Source: Bryobacterales bacterium (lineage in GTDB: Bacteria; Acidobacteriota; Terriglobia; Bryobacterales; Bryobacteraceae). Taken from it: 49,189 bases of DNA. The notes beneath the pieces are model-generated. The model was not told where the DNA came from. It was given only the letters and a program-made list of their open reading frames with translations, and made no database searches. A program made the position numbers and the translations under genes. The stretch is from NCBI GenBank assembly GCA_016789905.1, contig JAEUQC010000067.1, positions 1 through 49,189 on the forward strand, in the 5' to 3' direction. Shown here in pieces: positions 25,590 through 34,162 of the stretch (position 1 is the first letter of the stretch; each line of letters begins with the position of its first letter).

Positions 25590-27023
25590 TTAGATACCCT
25601 CCTGTGGGACCGTCAGGGGCCAAAGCGCCCTGGTGAATCGGTTTGCCAGCGTATTGAAGTAGAAGCCGTTTCTGGCGTGAACGAAGAGTTTTTGCGCAAA
25701 GGAGGACCCGGCAAGCCGGGGGACCTGCGTCTGGACAACCGCGAAGAGGAGGAACAGTGCAAGGACGGGAAGTCCGTACCAGTTCGACTCGGTGCGGAGC
25801 GGCGCCACGGCAAGCCCGGCGAGGCGTTCCAACGCGAAGTAGGCGACGGCAAGGACGGCGCCGGCCGCAAGGCCCGCCGGAAAGCGCCAGGCGCGATCCG
25901 GCGAGGCGCCGGCGCGGCAGAACAGTTGCGCAAGGGCCAGGGAGAAGATGCCGGTGAGGAGCGGCTGGTCCAAGGGGTCCACACCCAAGGCGAACGCGGC
26001 TCCAAGGCTGACCGCGAAAGCGGTGAGCGAGCAGAGGGCGGCGACGGCAGGGTGAACGGGGGACCACGAATCTTTGGCGGGCGCGGCCACCACGCTACCG
26101 GTGGAGAGAAACGCGTGCGCTTTGTAGAGGGAATGGGCCACCAGATGCAGCAGCGCCAGGTGGAAGGCGCCGAGCCCGCACTCCAGCATCATGAAACCCA
26201 TTTGGGCGACCGTGGAGAATGCCAGGCAGCGCTTGACGCTGGCTTGCGTCAGCATGGTGAAGGAGGCGAACAGAGCCGTGAAGCCGCCGGTGATGGCAAG
26301 CACAAAGAGGGCGAAATCTGAGAGGGAGACGAGAGGGCTGAGGCGGATGATGAGAATGCCACCGGCATTGATGACGCCGGCGTGCATGAGGGCGGAGACG
26401 GGCGTGGGGGTCTCCATCGTGTCCGGCAACCAGCTATGAAAAGGGAACTGGGCGGATTTCAGGAGGGCGGCGAAGACCAGCGCGCCACATATCCAACTGA
26501 TGCCGGCGGGGAGATGTTCGGGACCGGCGGGGCGCAGTGTATCCGCGGCGGCGAAGATTTCCCTAAATTCCCAGGAGCCGAACTGACGGCAGGTGAGGAC
26601 GAGCGCGAGGGCAAGTGCCGCGTCCCCCAGGCGGCTGATGAGGAATTTTTTCCGCGCAGCCAGAATCGCGCCTGGGCGGTTGGAATAGAACTGTAACAGT
26701 TGGTGGAGGCTGAGGCTGATTCCGCACCAGGCGGCCGCGAACAGGAGCAGGTTGCCGGCGAGCACGAGGGCGAAGACACAGAGGCCGGTGAGCGTCAGCC
26801 AAAAGGTGAAGCGCGCCTGGCCGGGATCGCCCATCATGTAGCGAACCGAGTAGCGGCAGACGATGGCGAAGAGGAAAGTGCTCAAAACCAGGAGGACTCT
26901 GGTAAGGCTGTCGAAGTACGGAGCGGCAGCCAGCGCCGCCAGCAGGCACACCGCCGAGAACACCTGGCCGAACAGCGCCGCCCGCCTTCCTGTCAGCGCT
27001 GGATTGGATTCGGAAGTCGTCAT
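25590..27023 (-). CDS. dabB: DAB pump membrane subunit DabB (NuoL/MrpA-like)
   Basis: A protein of 477 residues with about 12 or more hydrophobic helices, of the proton-conducting family shared by NuoL and Mrp antiporters. The characteristic PDTMETPTPVSALMHAGVIN and the His-rich HLALLHLVAHSLYKAHAFL are both present. Because it is followed directly by dabA and no other complex I gene is near, it is DabB rather than a respiratory subunit. ATG 27023 is preferred; an upstream TTG at 27062 would add 13 residues but has no ribosome site. It is the promoter-proximal gene of dabB-dabA-156aa-cysD and is divergent from the LysR gene. Confidence 0.92.
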   Translation of the reverse strand: MTTSESNPALTGRRAALFGQVFSAVCLLAALAAAPYFDSLTRVLLVLSTFLFAIVCRYSVRYMMGDPGQARFTFWLTLTGLCVFALVLAGNLLLFAAAWCGISLSLHQLLQFYSNRPGAILAARKKFLISRLGDAALALALVLTCRQFGSWEFREIFAAADTLRPAGPEHLPAGISWICGALVFAALLKSAQFPFHSWLPDTMETPTPVSALMHAGVINAGGILIIRLSPLVSLSDFALFVLAITGGFTALFASFTMLTQASVKRCLAFSTVAQMGFMMLECGLGAFHLALLHLVAHSLYKAHAFLSTGSVVAAPAKDSWSPVHPAVAALCSLTAFAVSLGAAFALGVDPLDQPLLTGIFSLALAQLFCRAGASPDRAWRFPAGLAAGAVLAVAYFALERLAGLAVAPLRTESNWYGLPVLALFLLFAVVQTQVPRLAGSSFAQKLFVHARNGFYFNTLANRFTRALWPLTVPQEGI

Positions 27024-27062
27024 ACCTTTGCAGGATAGGACGGGCGGACAGGTTCGCTCCAA

Positions 27063-27088
27063 TAGAACTTTTATGTATGTTCGTTCTA
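27063..27088. promoter_or_regulatory. Inverted repeat in the dabB/lysR intergenic region, probable LysR site
   Basis: TAGAAC at 27063-27068 and GTTCTA at 27083-27088 form perfect 6-bp arms 14 bp apart, in the AT-rich part of the 86-bp gap between the divergent dabB and LysR genes. LysR-type regulators bind such spaced dyads close to or inside divergent promoters. The right arm merges into TATAAAAT, a possible -10 element for the LysR gene. Function is inferred from position and symmetry. Confidence 0.6.
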
Positions 27089-27109
27089 TAAAATGTATGG
27101 ATAGACGCC

Positions 27110-27994
27110 ATGCATTTGAACTATCACCACCTGCGCTACTTCTGGGCTATAGCCCATGAAGGGAACCTGACGAGGGCGGCGGCGAAGATGAACGTCGCGC
27201 AATCGGCGCTGAGCATCCAACTGCGCCAACTGGAAGACACGCTGGGCCATTCTCTGTTCGTGCGGAAGAACCGGCAACTGGTGCTGACCGAAGCTGGGCA
27301 GATGGCGCTGCAATACGCCGATTCGATTTTCCGGACAGGCGAGGAACTGGTGGACACGCTACTGCACCGTTCGCGCAAGGCGCGGCAGGTGCTGCGTGTG
27401 GGGGCGGTGGCGACGCTATCGCGCAATTTTCAGTGGGAGTTCGTGAAGCCACTGCGGAGCCGGCGCGACGTGGAACTGGTATTGCGGTCGGGAAACATCC
27501 GTGACCTGATTCTGCAACTGCGAAACCATGAAGTGGACGTGGTGCTGTCGAACCACGCGCTGCGGAGGGACGCGGAGACGGACCACTACAGCCACCTGCT
27601 GGCGGAGCAGGAAGTGAGCCTGGTATCGCGGCCGTCGAACGCGCAGCGGGCCTTCCGGTTCCCGGAGGACTGCCGGACGGCGCCGGTGATTCTGCCGAGC
27701 CTGGAGAGCGACCTTCGCGGGAGGTTCGACCTGATTCTTCATCAGGCGGGGGTGCGGCCGCTGATCGCGGCGGAGGTGGACGATATGGCCATGCTGCGCG
27801 TATTGGCGCTGCGCACGAGGGCGGTGACGCTGGTGCCAAGGGTGGTGGTGCAGGACGAATTGCGGGCGGGAACGCTGGTGGAGCGTCACCGGCTGGCGTC
27901 GCTGAAAGAACGGTTCTTCGCAATCACAGCGAGCCGCACGTTTCCGAACGTTTTGGTGAAAGAGTTGATCGACCAGGCGATGCGCAAGCGTTGA
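27110..27994 (+). CDS. LysR-type transcriptional regulator, divergent from the dab operon
   Basis: A protein of 294 residues. The N-terminal winged HTH is typical (LRYFWAIAHEGNLTRAAAK, then QSALSIQLRQLEDTLGHSLF, residues about 6-55). The C-terminal effector domain ends near residue 290. The HTH opening HLNYHHLRYFWAIAHEG is like NhaR-type LysR proteins. It is divergent from dabB with the inverted repeat above between them, so control of the dab-cysD operon and of its own gene is the natural reading. It ends 12 bp before the convergent M14 peptidase gene. The inducer is not known; CO2 or sulfur status are both conceivable. Confidence 0.93.
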   Translation: MHLNYHHLRYFWAIAHEGNLTRAAAKMNVAQSALSIQLRQLEDTLGHSLFVRKNRQLVLTEAGQMALQYADSIFRTGEELVDTLLHRSRKARQVLRVGAVATLSRNFQWEFVKPLRSRRDVELVLRSGNIRDLILQLRNHEVDVVLSNHALRRDAETDHYSHLLAEQEVSLVSRPSNAQRAFRFPEDCRTAPVILPSLESDLRGRFDLILHQAGVRPLIAAEVDDMAMLRVLALRTRAVTLVPRVVVQDELRAGTLVERHRLASLKERFFAITASRTFPNVLVKELIDQAMRKR

Positions 27995-28006
27995 AGGCAG
28001 CGCGGG

Positions 28007-30622
28007 CTAACGGGAGTGGGCCGGGCCCCGGAAGACGGCATTGAGAAAGAGCACATTCATGCCGTCGAGATAGGCACGGAAGTTGGGATCGAAGGAGAAG
28101 CCGATGACATGGCCAACACCTTGGCGTTCGACCATGACAAGGGGCTTGAAGGCGAGTTGTTTTCGATTCTCTTCCCACATGTAGCCGGAGGCGAGGAGTT
28201 TTTCCGGAGCGAGGAAATGGGCGGCGTTGACGCCTTTGTCGAGCTTTAGCGGCGAGTAGATAGTGCGGCCCTGCACCATGGCGTTAACGGTGGGGGAGAC
28301 GCCGGCGGTGATCCAGTGATCGGGATCCGTCTGGGCGATGCCCAGAATGCCTTGTACGGCGTCGGCTGTTTCGCGCTCCGGCCGAATGGATTCGAGGTAG
28401 GCGGCTTCATCTTTGAGCAGGCGGCCGGCGGCGGGTTTCGCGGGGTCGGGCTTTTTATCGGTGGCCAGCGATTCGGCGGCGGTGGAGAGCAGTCCATTGG
28501 CGGCGAGGTAGCCAACGCCTTCTTCAATGGCGACGAGGGTGCCGCCTTTGGCCACCCAGGCCTTGAGTTTGGCGGTGGTGGCGGCGGAGATGGAACCGCC
28601 ATAGGCGCCCTGGGCGCCGGGAAGGATGATGACGTCAAAGTGATCGAGATCGGCGGCGGCGAGGGCGGGGGTACGGAGCGCGGTGACAGGGTAGCCGAAC
28701 TGGCGTTCGATGACGAAGCGAGCGGCGCCGGCGCTTTGGGAAGAGACCGGGCGATCCCAAGCGAGGGCGATGCGGGGCTTCTTAAAGAGGGCGACATTGC
28801 GGGAACCGAAGTTGACGCCGCTATCGACCCAGCTTGTATCGAAGGGCACGACTTCCGCTTCGCCGGCGATGCGCGTGACGGTTTCGTACACGTTGGCTGG
28901 ATTCTCGCTGGTTAACACGGCGAGCGTGCCGCGCGGGTAGACGCGGCCGGATTGGACGAACTCCTTGTCCGCGGTGCGGACCTTGAGATCGGCGCGGAGC
29001 GCGGCGGCGAGAAACCGGGCGGAGGCGCGGCCTTTCCAGGGGACGACGTAAGCGACACTGGCCTTGGCGAAGGCCTGGGGCTTGGGCACGGCGGCGGGGG
29101 TGAAGGGTTGAAGCGGGGCGGTGACGGGAGACGTGGCGGCGACGCATTCGACGTTATAGAGCAGCGGAAGGCTCCAGGCGGTGACGTCGTAGATTTCGTC
29201 GGGCAGTTTGCGGGCGCGGCGGCGCTCCTGTTCCTTGAGGAAGCCGGATTCCATATCGACATGCGGGTCGAGCAGAACGCGGATGAAGCGTTTGGCGGGC
29301 TGGGCGAGGGAGACGACGTAGCTGCCATCGGGAAACCCATTGACCGAAGCAGGGGCGCGCTGGACTTCGATGCCCTGTTCGACGAGGAGCGCGGCGAGTT
29401 TGTCGACGGCGGCGGTGTCGCCACGGCGAGGGAGGATGTAGGCCTTTGTGGATTCGCTTTTGCCTTCCGCGACGGCGGTTTTATTGTATTCCCAGAAGTT
29501 CTTGAGCAACTGGGCGCGATTGAGGCCGGCGGCTTCGGCGGTGGCGATCTGGGTGGTGAAATGTTTGCGGATGGAGTCCTGGAAGTTGTAGATAGTCCCG
29601 TCCAGGCGGCGGTAGAGGAGTCCGCGGACGCTGGAGTTTTCGTAGGTCATGGCGATGGAGCCGTAATAGGCGGGCCAACTGGCGCCATAGCCGGGGAAAA
29701 AGGCGTCGAAGACTTCGCGAGTGAAATAGGAGTAGCCGAGTTGATCGAAGTATTTGGCGTTGTTCCGGCCGAACCAGTCAAGGCTGGTTTTTTGTTCTTT
29801 GGTGAGATGGGGATTGAATGGGATGGCTTCCGGCGCGAAGTAGTAGCTGGTTTCCGAACCCATTTCGTGGAGGTCGGCGACAACGACCGGGTACCATTCC
29901 TGGAACATTTTGATGCGGGCCTTGGTTTCCGGCTGAGTGACGGCGAACCAATCGCGATTCATGTCGAAGAGGTAGTGGTTGGCGCGGCCGCCGGGCCAGG
30001 GTTCGTTGCGCTCGGCGGCGAGGGGAGCGGCGTCGGGTTCCAGGCCGAGGGCCTGTTCGAAGGAATGGATGAACCGCATGCGGCCGTCGGGATTCTGGAG
30101 CGGATCAAGGAGGACGATGGTGTTGGCGAGGGCGGTGGCGACGGCGGGCTGGTTGCGGGCGGCGAGGAGATGATAGGCGGCGAGCAGGCCCGAATCCGGG
30201 CCGCTGACTTCATTGCCGTGGACGGCGTGGCCGAGCCATACAATGGCGGGCGTATTGGCGATGAGGCGCTGGGCTTCGGCCTCGGTAGTTTTGCGGGGAT
30301 CGAGGAGTTTCTTCATGGACGCCTGGATTTCGGGCAGGCGACGCATGTTGGCTTCTGAACCGATGACGGCGTAGACGAGTTTGCGGCGCTCCCAACTGGC
30401 GCCATACTCAACGACTTTCAGGCGATTGGGTGCGGCGGCGGAAAGCGCCTCCAGGTAGCGAATCAGTTCGGCGTGGGTGGCGTGGCGGCTGCCCGGCTCA
30501 AACCCAAGCACCTTTTGAAAGGTGGGAATGGCCGGGTCGTAGGCGGCTCCGGGCCAGAATTCGAAGTTGGACTGGGCGGACAGGGCCACAGCCGTGCATA
30601 GGCACAGCAGAAGGGTTCGCAT
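28007..30622 (-). CDS. Secreted M14-family zinc carboxypeptidase
   Basis: An exported protein of 871 residues with a signal peptide (MRTLLLCLCTAVALSAQ). The M14 zinc ligands are visible in order: HGNE at residues 135-138 (first His and Glu), DMNRDWF and the third-ligand His in VVADLHEMGSETSYYF, then the catalytic-Glu-like AMTYENSSVRG. A long C-terminal part carries a GATase1-like segment (VIILPGAQGAYGGSISAATT), as in other acidobacterial M14 proteins of this size. It should trim peptides in the periplasm. It is divergent from the PqaA-like gene with 39 bp between starts. Confidence 0.93.
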   Translation of the reverse strand: MRTLLLCLCTAVALSAQSNFEFWPGAAYDPAIPTFQKVLGFEPGSRHATHAELIRYLEALSAAAPNRLKVVEYGASWERRKLVYAVIGSEANMRRLPEIQASMKKLLDPRKTTEAEAQRLIANTPAIVWLGHAVHGNEVSGPDSGLLAAYHLLAARNQPAVATALANTIVLLDPLQNPDGRMRFIHSFEQALGLEPDAAPLAAERNEPWPGGRANHYLFDMNRDWFAVTQPETKARIKMFQEWYPVVVADLHEMGSETSYYFAPEAIPFNPHLTKEQKTSLDWFGRNNAKYFDQLGYSYFTREVFDAFFPGYGASWPAYYGSIAMTYENSSVRGLLYRRLDGTIYNFQDSIRKHFTTQIATAEAAGLNRAQLLKNFWEYNKTAVAEGKSESTKAYILPRRGDTAAVDKLAALLVEQGIEVQRAPASVNGFPDGSYVVSLAQPAKRFIRVLLDPHVDMESGFLKEQERRRARKLPDEIYDVTAWSLPLLYNVECVAATSPVTAPLQPFTPAAVPKPQAFAKASVAYVVPWKGRASARFLAAALRADLKVRTADKEFVQSGRVYPRGTLAVLTSENPANVYETVTRIAGEAEVVPFDTSWVDSGVNFGSRNVALFKKPRIALAWDRPVSSQSAGAARFVIERQFGYPVTALRTPALAAADLDHFDVIILPGAQGAYGGSISAATTAKLKAWVAKGGTLVAIEEGVGYLAANGLLSTAAESLATDKKPDPAKPAAGRLLKDEAAYLESIRPERETADAVQGILGIAQTDPDHWITAGVSPTVNAMVQGRTIYSPLKLDKGVNAAHFLAPEKLLASGYMWEENRKQLAFKPLVMVERQGVGHVIGFSFDPNFRAYLDGMNVLFLNAVFRGPAHSR

Positions 30623-30661
30623 TGATTTCAGGATAAGCCAGCGGTCCGCTATCCTGAGTGT

Positions 30662-32071
30662 GTGCTCCGTAGAAACCTACTCCTAGCGGCGGCGGCCGCC
30701 GCGACGCTGCTTAGTGCTCCGAAAAAGACCGCGCTCGATGAATATGTAGCGAAGGCCGACCCGGCCTATCGGTGGAAGGTGGCCCACACGGTGGCGGGCA
30801 AGGACAGCACGGGATACATTTTGGAAATGACGTCCCAGAGTTGGGGCGAGGATAAGAAAGTAGACCGGACGAAGTGGATGCACACGGTGACGATTGTGCG
30901 CCCGAAGGTGCTGAAGTCCGAAGTTGGATTGGTATTTGTGACTGGGGGCGCCAATGATGGACGGCCTCGCACGACGGTGGACGGGACGATGAGGGGGATA
31001 GCGGAGTACACCGGATCCGTAGTGACGGAACTGCGGATGGTGCCGAACCAGCCGCTGGTTTTTGGAGACGATCCGAAGCCGGGGCGCAAGCGCGTGGAGG
31101 ACGAGATCATTGCCTACACCTGGCGCAAGTATCTGGACACAGGCGATGTGTCGTGGCCGCTGCGGCTGCCGATGACGAAATCGGTGGTGAGGGCGATGGA
31201 TACGATCACGGCATTTACGAAGTCCGAAGCAGGCGGGGGAAAGGCGATTGAAAAGTTCTTCGTGGCCGGCGGATCGAAGCGCGGTTGGACGACGTGGACG
31301 ACCGCGGTGGTGGACAAACGCGTGGTGGGCATTTCGCCGATCGTAATCGACATGCTGAATGCGATTCCGAGCTTTGTGCACCACTACCGGGCCTATGGAT
31401 TCTGGGCGCCTTCGGTGGGGGACTATTACGCAGAGAACGTAATGGACGAAATGAACAACCCGAAGTACAAGGAGCTGATGCGGCTGGTGGAGCCGTATGA
31501 GTACCGGGACCGTCTGACGATGCCGAAGTTCATAATGAATTCGGCGGGCGATCAATTCTTCCTTCCGGATTCGTGGAAGTTCTACTTCAAAGATCTGAAG
31601 GGCGAGAACCACCTGCGGTATGTGCCGAATTCGGACCACTCGCTGCGGAACACGGATGCGTATGAATCGTTAACGGCGTTCTACGATTCCATGCTGCAGG
31701 GCAAACCGCGGCCGCGATATTCGTGGAAGGTAAAGAAGGACGGAACGATTCTGGTGACGGCAAAGGACGCGCCAACGTCGGTGAAGCTGTGGCAGGCGAC
31801 CAACCCGGACGGACGCGACTTCCGGCTGGAACAGATTGGGCCGGTGTACAAGAGCTCCGAACTGAAACCGGAGAAGCCGGGCCAGTATGTGGGCAAGGTG
31901 GACAAGCCGGCGAAGGGATACACGGCATACTTCGTGGAACTGACGTTTCCAAGCGGCGGAAAATACCCGTACAAGTTCACCACTGGCGTAGTGGTGAATC
32001 CGGATACCTACCCGTTCGCGGCGCCCGTAAAGGGCCAAACCAAAATGGGCGGCCGCCCGGCGAAAAGGTAA
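30662..32071 (+). CDS. PhoPQ-activated pathogenicity-related (PqaA-like) alpha/beta hydrolase
   Basis: A protein of 469 residues of the PqaA family of secreted alpha/beta-fold hydrolases. It has a signal peptide (LRRNLLLAAAAAATLLSA), a nucleophile elbow-like FVAGGSKRGWTTW with Ser about 205, an acidic SAGDQFFLPDSW and PNSDHSLRNTD with a likely catalytic His. Start is GTG 30662. In Salmonella the homologue is PhoP-regulated; the substrate is unknown, and nothing here indicates pathogenicity. The small membrane protein follows 6 bp after its stop with its own ribosome site (AAAGGA). Confidence 0.9.
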   Translation: MLRRNLLLAAAAAATLLSAPKKTALDEYVAKADPAYRWKVAHTVAGKDSTGYILEMTSQSWGEDKKVDRTKWMHTVTIVRPKVLKSEVGLVFVTGGANDGRPRTTVDGTMRGIAEYTGSVVTELRMVPNQPLVFGDDPKPGRKRVEDEIIAYTWRKYLDTGDVSWPLRLPMTKSVVRAMDTITAFTKSEAGGGKAIEKFFVAGGSKRGWTTWTTAVVDKRVVGISPIVIDMLNAIPSFVHHYRAYGFWAPSVGDYYAENVMDEMNNPKYKELMRLVEPYEYRDRLTMPKFIMNSAGDQFFLPDSWKFYFKDLKGENHLRYVPNSDHSLRNTDAYESLTAFYDSMLQGKPRPRYSWKVKKDGTILVTAKDAPTSVKLWQATNPDGRDFRLEQIGPVYKSSELKPEKPGQYVGKVDKPAKGYTAYFVELTFPSGGKYPYKFTTGVVVNPDTYPFAAPVKGQTKMGGRPAKR

Positions 32072-32077
32072 AGGACC

Positions 32078-32479
32078 ATGTGGAGCTATAAGCTATTTCG
32101 GATTGGAGCGCTGGTTTCGGCGCTGAACGGGATTCTGCACTTGTTTGGGCACTTTGCGGGTAAAGAGGCCAAGCCGGTGAACAGCGTGGCGTTCCAGTTG
32201 CACGAACTCATGTATAGATACAAAGAAAACTACATGGGCACGATGCGGACGCAGGGCGACTTTTTCGACGGCATGAGCCTGAGTTATTCGGTGTTTATGC
32301 TGACGCTGGCGGCGCTGGGATTCACGCTGCGCGTGGAGCGGAAGCCGGCGATCATCATTGCGGCGGCGCTGGCGGCGCTGCTGGCCATATCGCTCACCTA
32401 CTGGTTTGTGATGCCGACCGTTTTTTTGGCCGCGGGCATGCTGTGCTACGCGGGCAGCGCGTATCTGGAAAAGAAGTAA
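32078..32479 (+). CDS. Small four-helix inner-membrane protein
   Basis: A protein of 133 residues with four hydrophobic segments (about residues 5-25, 65-85, 90-108 and 110-128). A conserved-looking hydrophilic loop holds HLFGHFAGKEAKPVN and GTMRTQGDFFDGMSLSYS. I do not assign a family; similar four-helix proteins of unknown role are common in Acidobacteria. It is 6 bp after the PqaA-like gene and converges with the BamE-like gene. The close spacing suggests co-transcription with the hydrolase. Confidence 0.82.
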   Translation: MWSYKLFRIGALVSALNGILHLFGHFAGKEAKPVNSVAFQLHELMYRYKENYMGTMRTQGDFFDGMSLSYSVFMLTLAALGFTLRVERKPAIIIAAALAALLAISLTYWFVMPTVFLAAGMLCYAGSAYLEKK

Positions 32480-32483
32480 CCGG

Positions 32484-33266
32484 CTATTGCACCGGCAGTT
32501 CCGGGGCGGTGCTGCCACCGAGGCCAGCGTACATATCCTTGACCTTCGTCACTTTGCTTCCCGTAAAGGTAACGAAGGTCAATTTACCCGGCGGCCTACC
32601 GTACATCCAGTCTTCGAGTTCGTCGCCATCGACCACGCGGCGTTCCTTGCGGACGGGCTGGCCAACGGCCAGGCGCACCTGTTCCCGGTCCATGCCTTCA
32701 ATAACCCGCTTCTGCTCGATTGCCTTGCGAACGGGTTCGGGCAGCTTCTCCATGTAGGACTCGGTCACCGACCGCATCTCAAAATCGAGAACCTGGCCGA
32801 GCATCTTCTTTACCTCAGCCACATCGAGCGATTCGATATTTTTGCCGAAAACAATGGCCAAGTTGGTACCGGCCTTGGCAACATTGTCCCGGCCGGAAAT
32901 GGGCGTAGTGTTGGTGCCCATGCCGACTTCGACACGCTCATACCATTTCGGGCCTGTCTTTAAGCCATGGTTGAGTTCGAGTTCGACGCGATCGTCGTCA
33001 ATCTTGACCTTAGTGAGCTGCACCATTTCACCGACGCGGGCGGCGGGGCCGAACTCAACGCTGGCCTTTTCCCAGGCCTCTTTATCCCATTTGCCAGTGG
33101 GATCGATGGCGAGCGGTTTTTTCGAACGCGGGATGAGGACTTTGGCCTTGGCGTACTCCGCGGTTAATCCGCGCAGCAGGGCCATGCGGTCGTCCGTGGA
33201 GAGTTTCTTTTCTTTGGCCGCGGCGAGGGCGGCAGGGAGAAGCAGGAGCAGCGCTCGTCGTTTCAT
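32484..33266 (-). CDS. Secreted protein with BamE/SmpA-like C-terminus
   Basis: A protein of 260 residues with signal peptide (MKRRALLLLLPAALAAAK). The N-terminal half has no family I can name. The last about 65 residues show the SmpA/OmlA (BamE) pattern: an opening IEGMDREQVRLAVGQPVRK, a DWMYG aromatic strand and FVTFTGSKVTKV. BamE-like domains serve outer-membrane protein assembly or lipoprotein roles. ATG 33266 has a strong ribosome site (GGAGGA) and overlaps the stop of the CPBP gene (ATGA). It is the last gene of a four-gene minus-strand operon. Confidence 0.8.
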   Translation of the reverse strand: MKRRALLLLLPAALAAAKEKKLSTDDRMALLRGLTAEYAKAKVLIPRSKKPLAIDPTGKWDKEAWEKASVEFGPAARVGEMVQLTKVKIDDDRVELELNHGLKTGPKWYERVEVGMGTNTTPISGRDNVAKAGTNLAIVFGKNIESLDVAEVKKMLGQVLDFEMRSVTESYMEKLPEPVRKAIEQKRVIEGMDREQVRLAVGQPVRKERRVVDGDELEDWMYGRPPGKLTFVTFTGSKVTKVKDMYAGLGGSTAPELPVQ

Positions 33267-34156
33267 GGTCCAGGTTCCTCCTCTTCTTCCGCTTCGACAA
33301 ACGCATCGGGCATAAGCGGCAAACGCTGTTGCACGAGCGGAACACGATGGAGAGCGAAGAACAGCGAGACAACCACCAGGAAGGTGAGCAAGCTGCCTTC
33401 GGGGCCATAGCTTCCGCCGCTCCACAGGTCACTGGCGCGCCATTCAAGCGAATAGCCCGTCAGCCCCATTCTAAATCCGCTGAGGTTCACGCCAAAGAGG
33501 GGCAAAGTAAAATTCCAACCAAAATGGATGGCTGTGGGCAGCCAAAGATCACCGGAGCGGAGCACTGAATAGCCGAGGAGGACACCCCAAAGGAAGGTGT
33601 TGAGCAGGGCCAGCGGAGAGCTGTTCAGATTGCCGGCATGGGCGGCGGCGAACAGCACGCCGGCGGGCAGAAGGATTTGGAAAGTGCCATATCTTCCCGC
33701 GAGCATTTGAAACGGGTAGCCGCGAAAGATGAGTTCTTCGCCCAGCGCACCGAAGAGGAGCACAATGCCGACCATGAACATACCGGACGGGGAGAAAGGG
33801 TAATCCGGGGCGGGAACGAAGTAGGCTTTATCGATGAGCCAAGGAAAGCCTGCAACAAAGACGGCGGCGCAGGCGCCAAACAAGAGTCCAATTAAGAGGT
33901 GGCGACTGGCGGCCGCGTGCCAGGCGAGACCGATATCGGAAAGCGACCCGAACTGGTAGATACGGACGGCGAGGAACGTGGCGAGCACGCCCCCGGCGAA
34001 TGCACCAATAGTTGCACCAACGAACAGACCGAATGGCTGCAGCAGCAGAAACGCGACGAACTGAATGGTATAGGCGAGGGCGAGGAACACCACCACACGA
34101 ACACCGGCGATAAGGTGAGACGTGGACGTCGCCGGCACTGGAGCGGTGCTGCTCAT
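33263..34156 (-). CDS. CPBP-family intramembrane metalloprotease
   Basis: A polytopic protein of 297 residues with eight or so hydrophobic helices. The CPBP/Abi (Rce1-like) motifs are in place: EELIFRG with Glu 140, Glu 141 and Arg 145, His 173 in FAAAHAGN and His 211/Asn 215 in HFGWN. These residues form the intramembrane active site. The C-terminus is a cytoplasmic-looking acidic tail (FVEAEEEEE). The stop overlaps the next start and it begins 6 bp after the GHMP kinase gene. Substrate unknown. Confidence 0.92.
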   Translation of the reverse strand: MSSTAPVPATSTSHLIAGVRVVVFLALAYTIQFVAFLLLQPFGLFVGATIGAFAGGVLATFLAVRIYQFGSLSDIGLAWHAAASRHLLIGLLFGACAAVFVAGFPWLIDKAYFVPAPDYPFSPSGMFMVGIVLLFGALGEELIFRGYPFQMLAGRYGTFQILLPAGVLFAAAHAGNLNSSPLALLNTFLWGVLLGYSVLRSGDLWLPTAIHFGWNFTLPLFGVNLSGFRMGLTGYSLEWRASDLWSGGSYGPEGSLLTFLVVVSLFFALHRVPLVQQRLPLMPDAFVEAEEEEEPGP

Positions 34157-34162
34157 GCGGGA

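Noticed and set aside
25590..27023. Respiratory complex I subunit NuoL
   Set aside because: No other complex I genes are near and dabA follows directly, so DabB is the better call.
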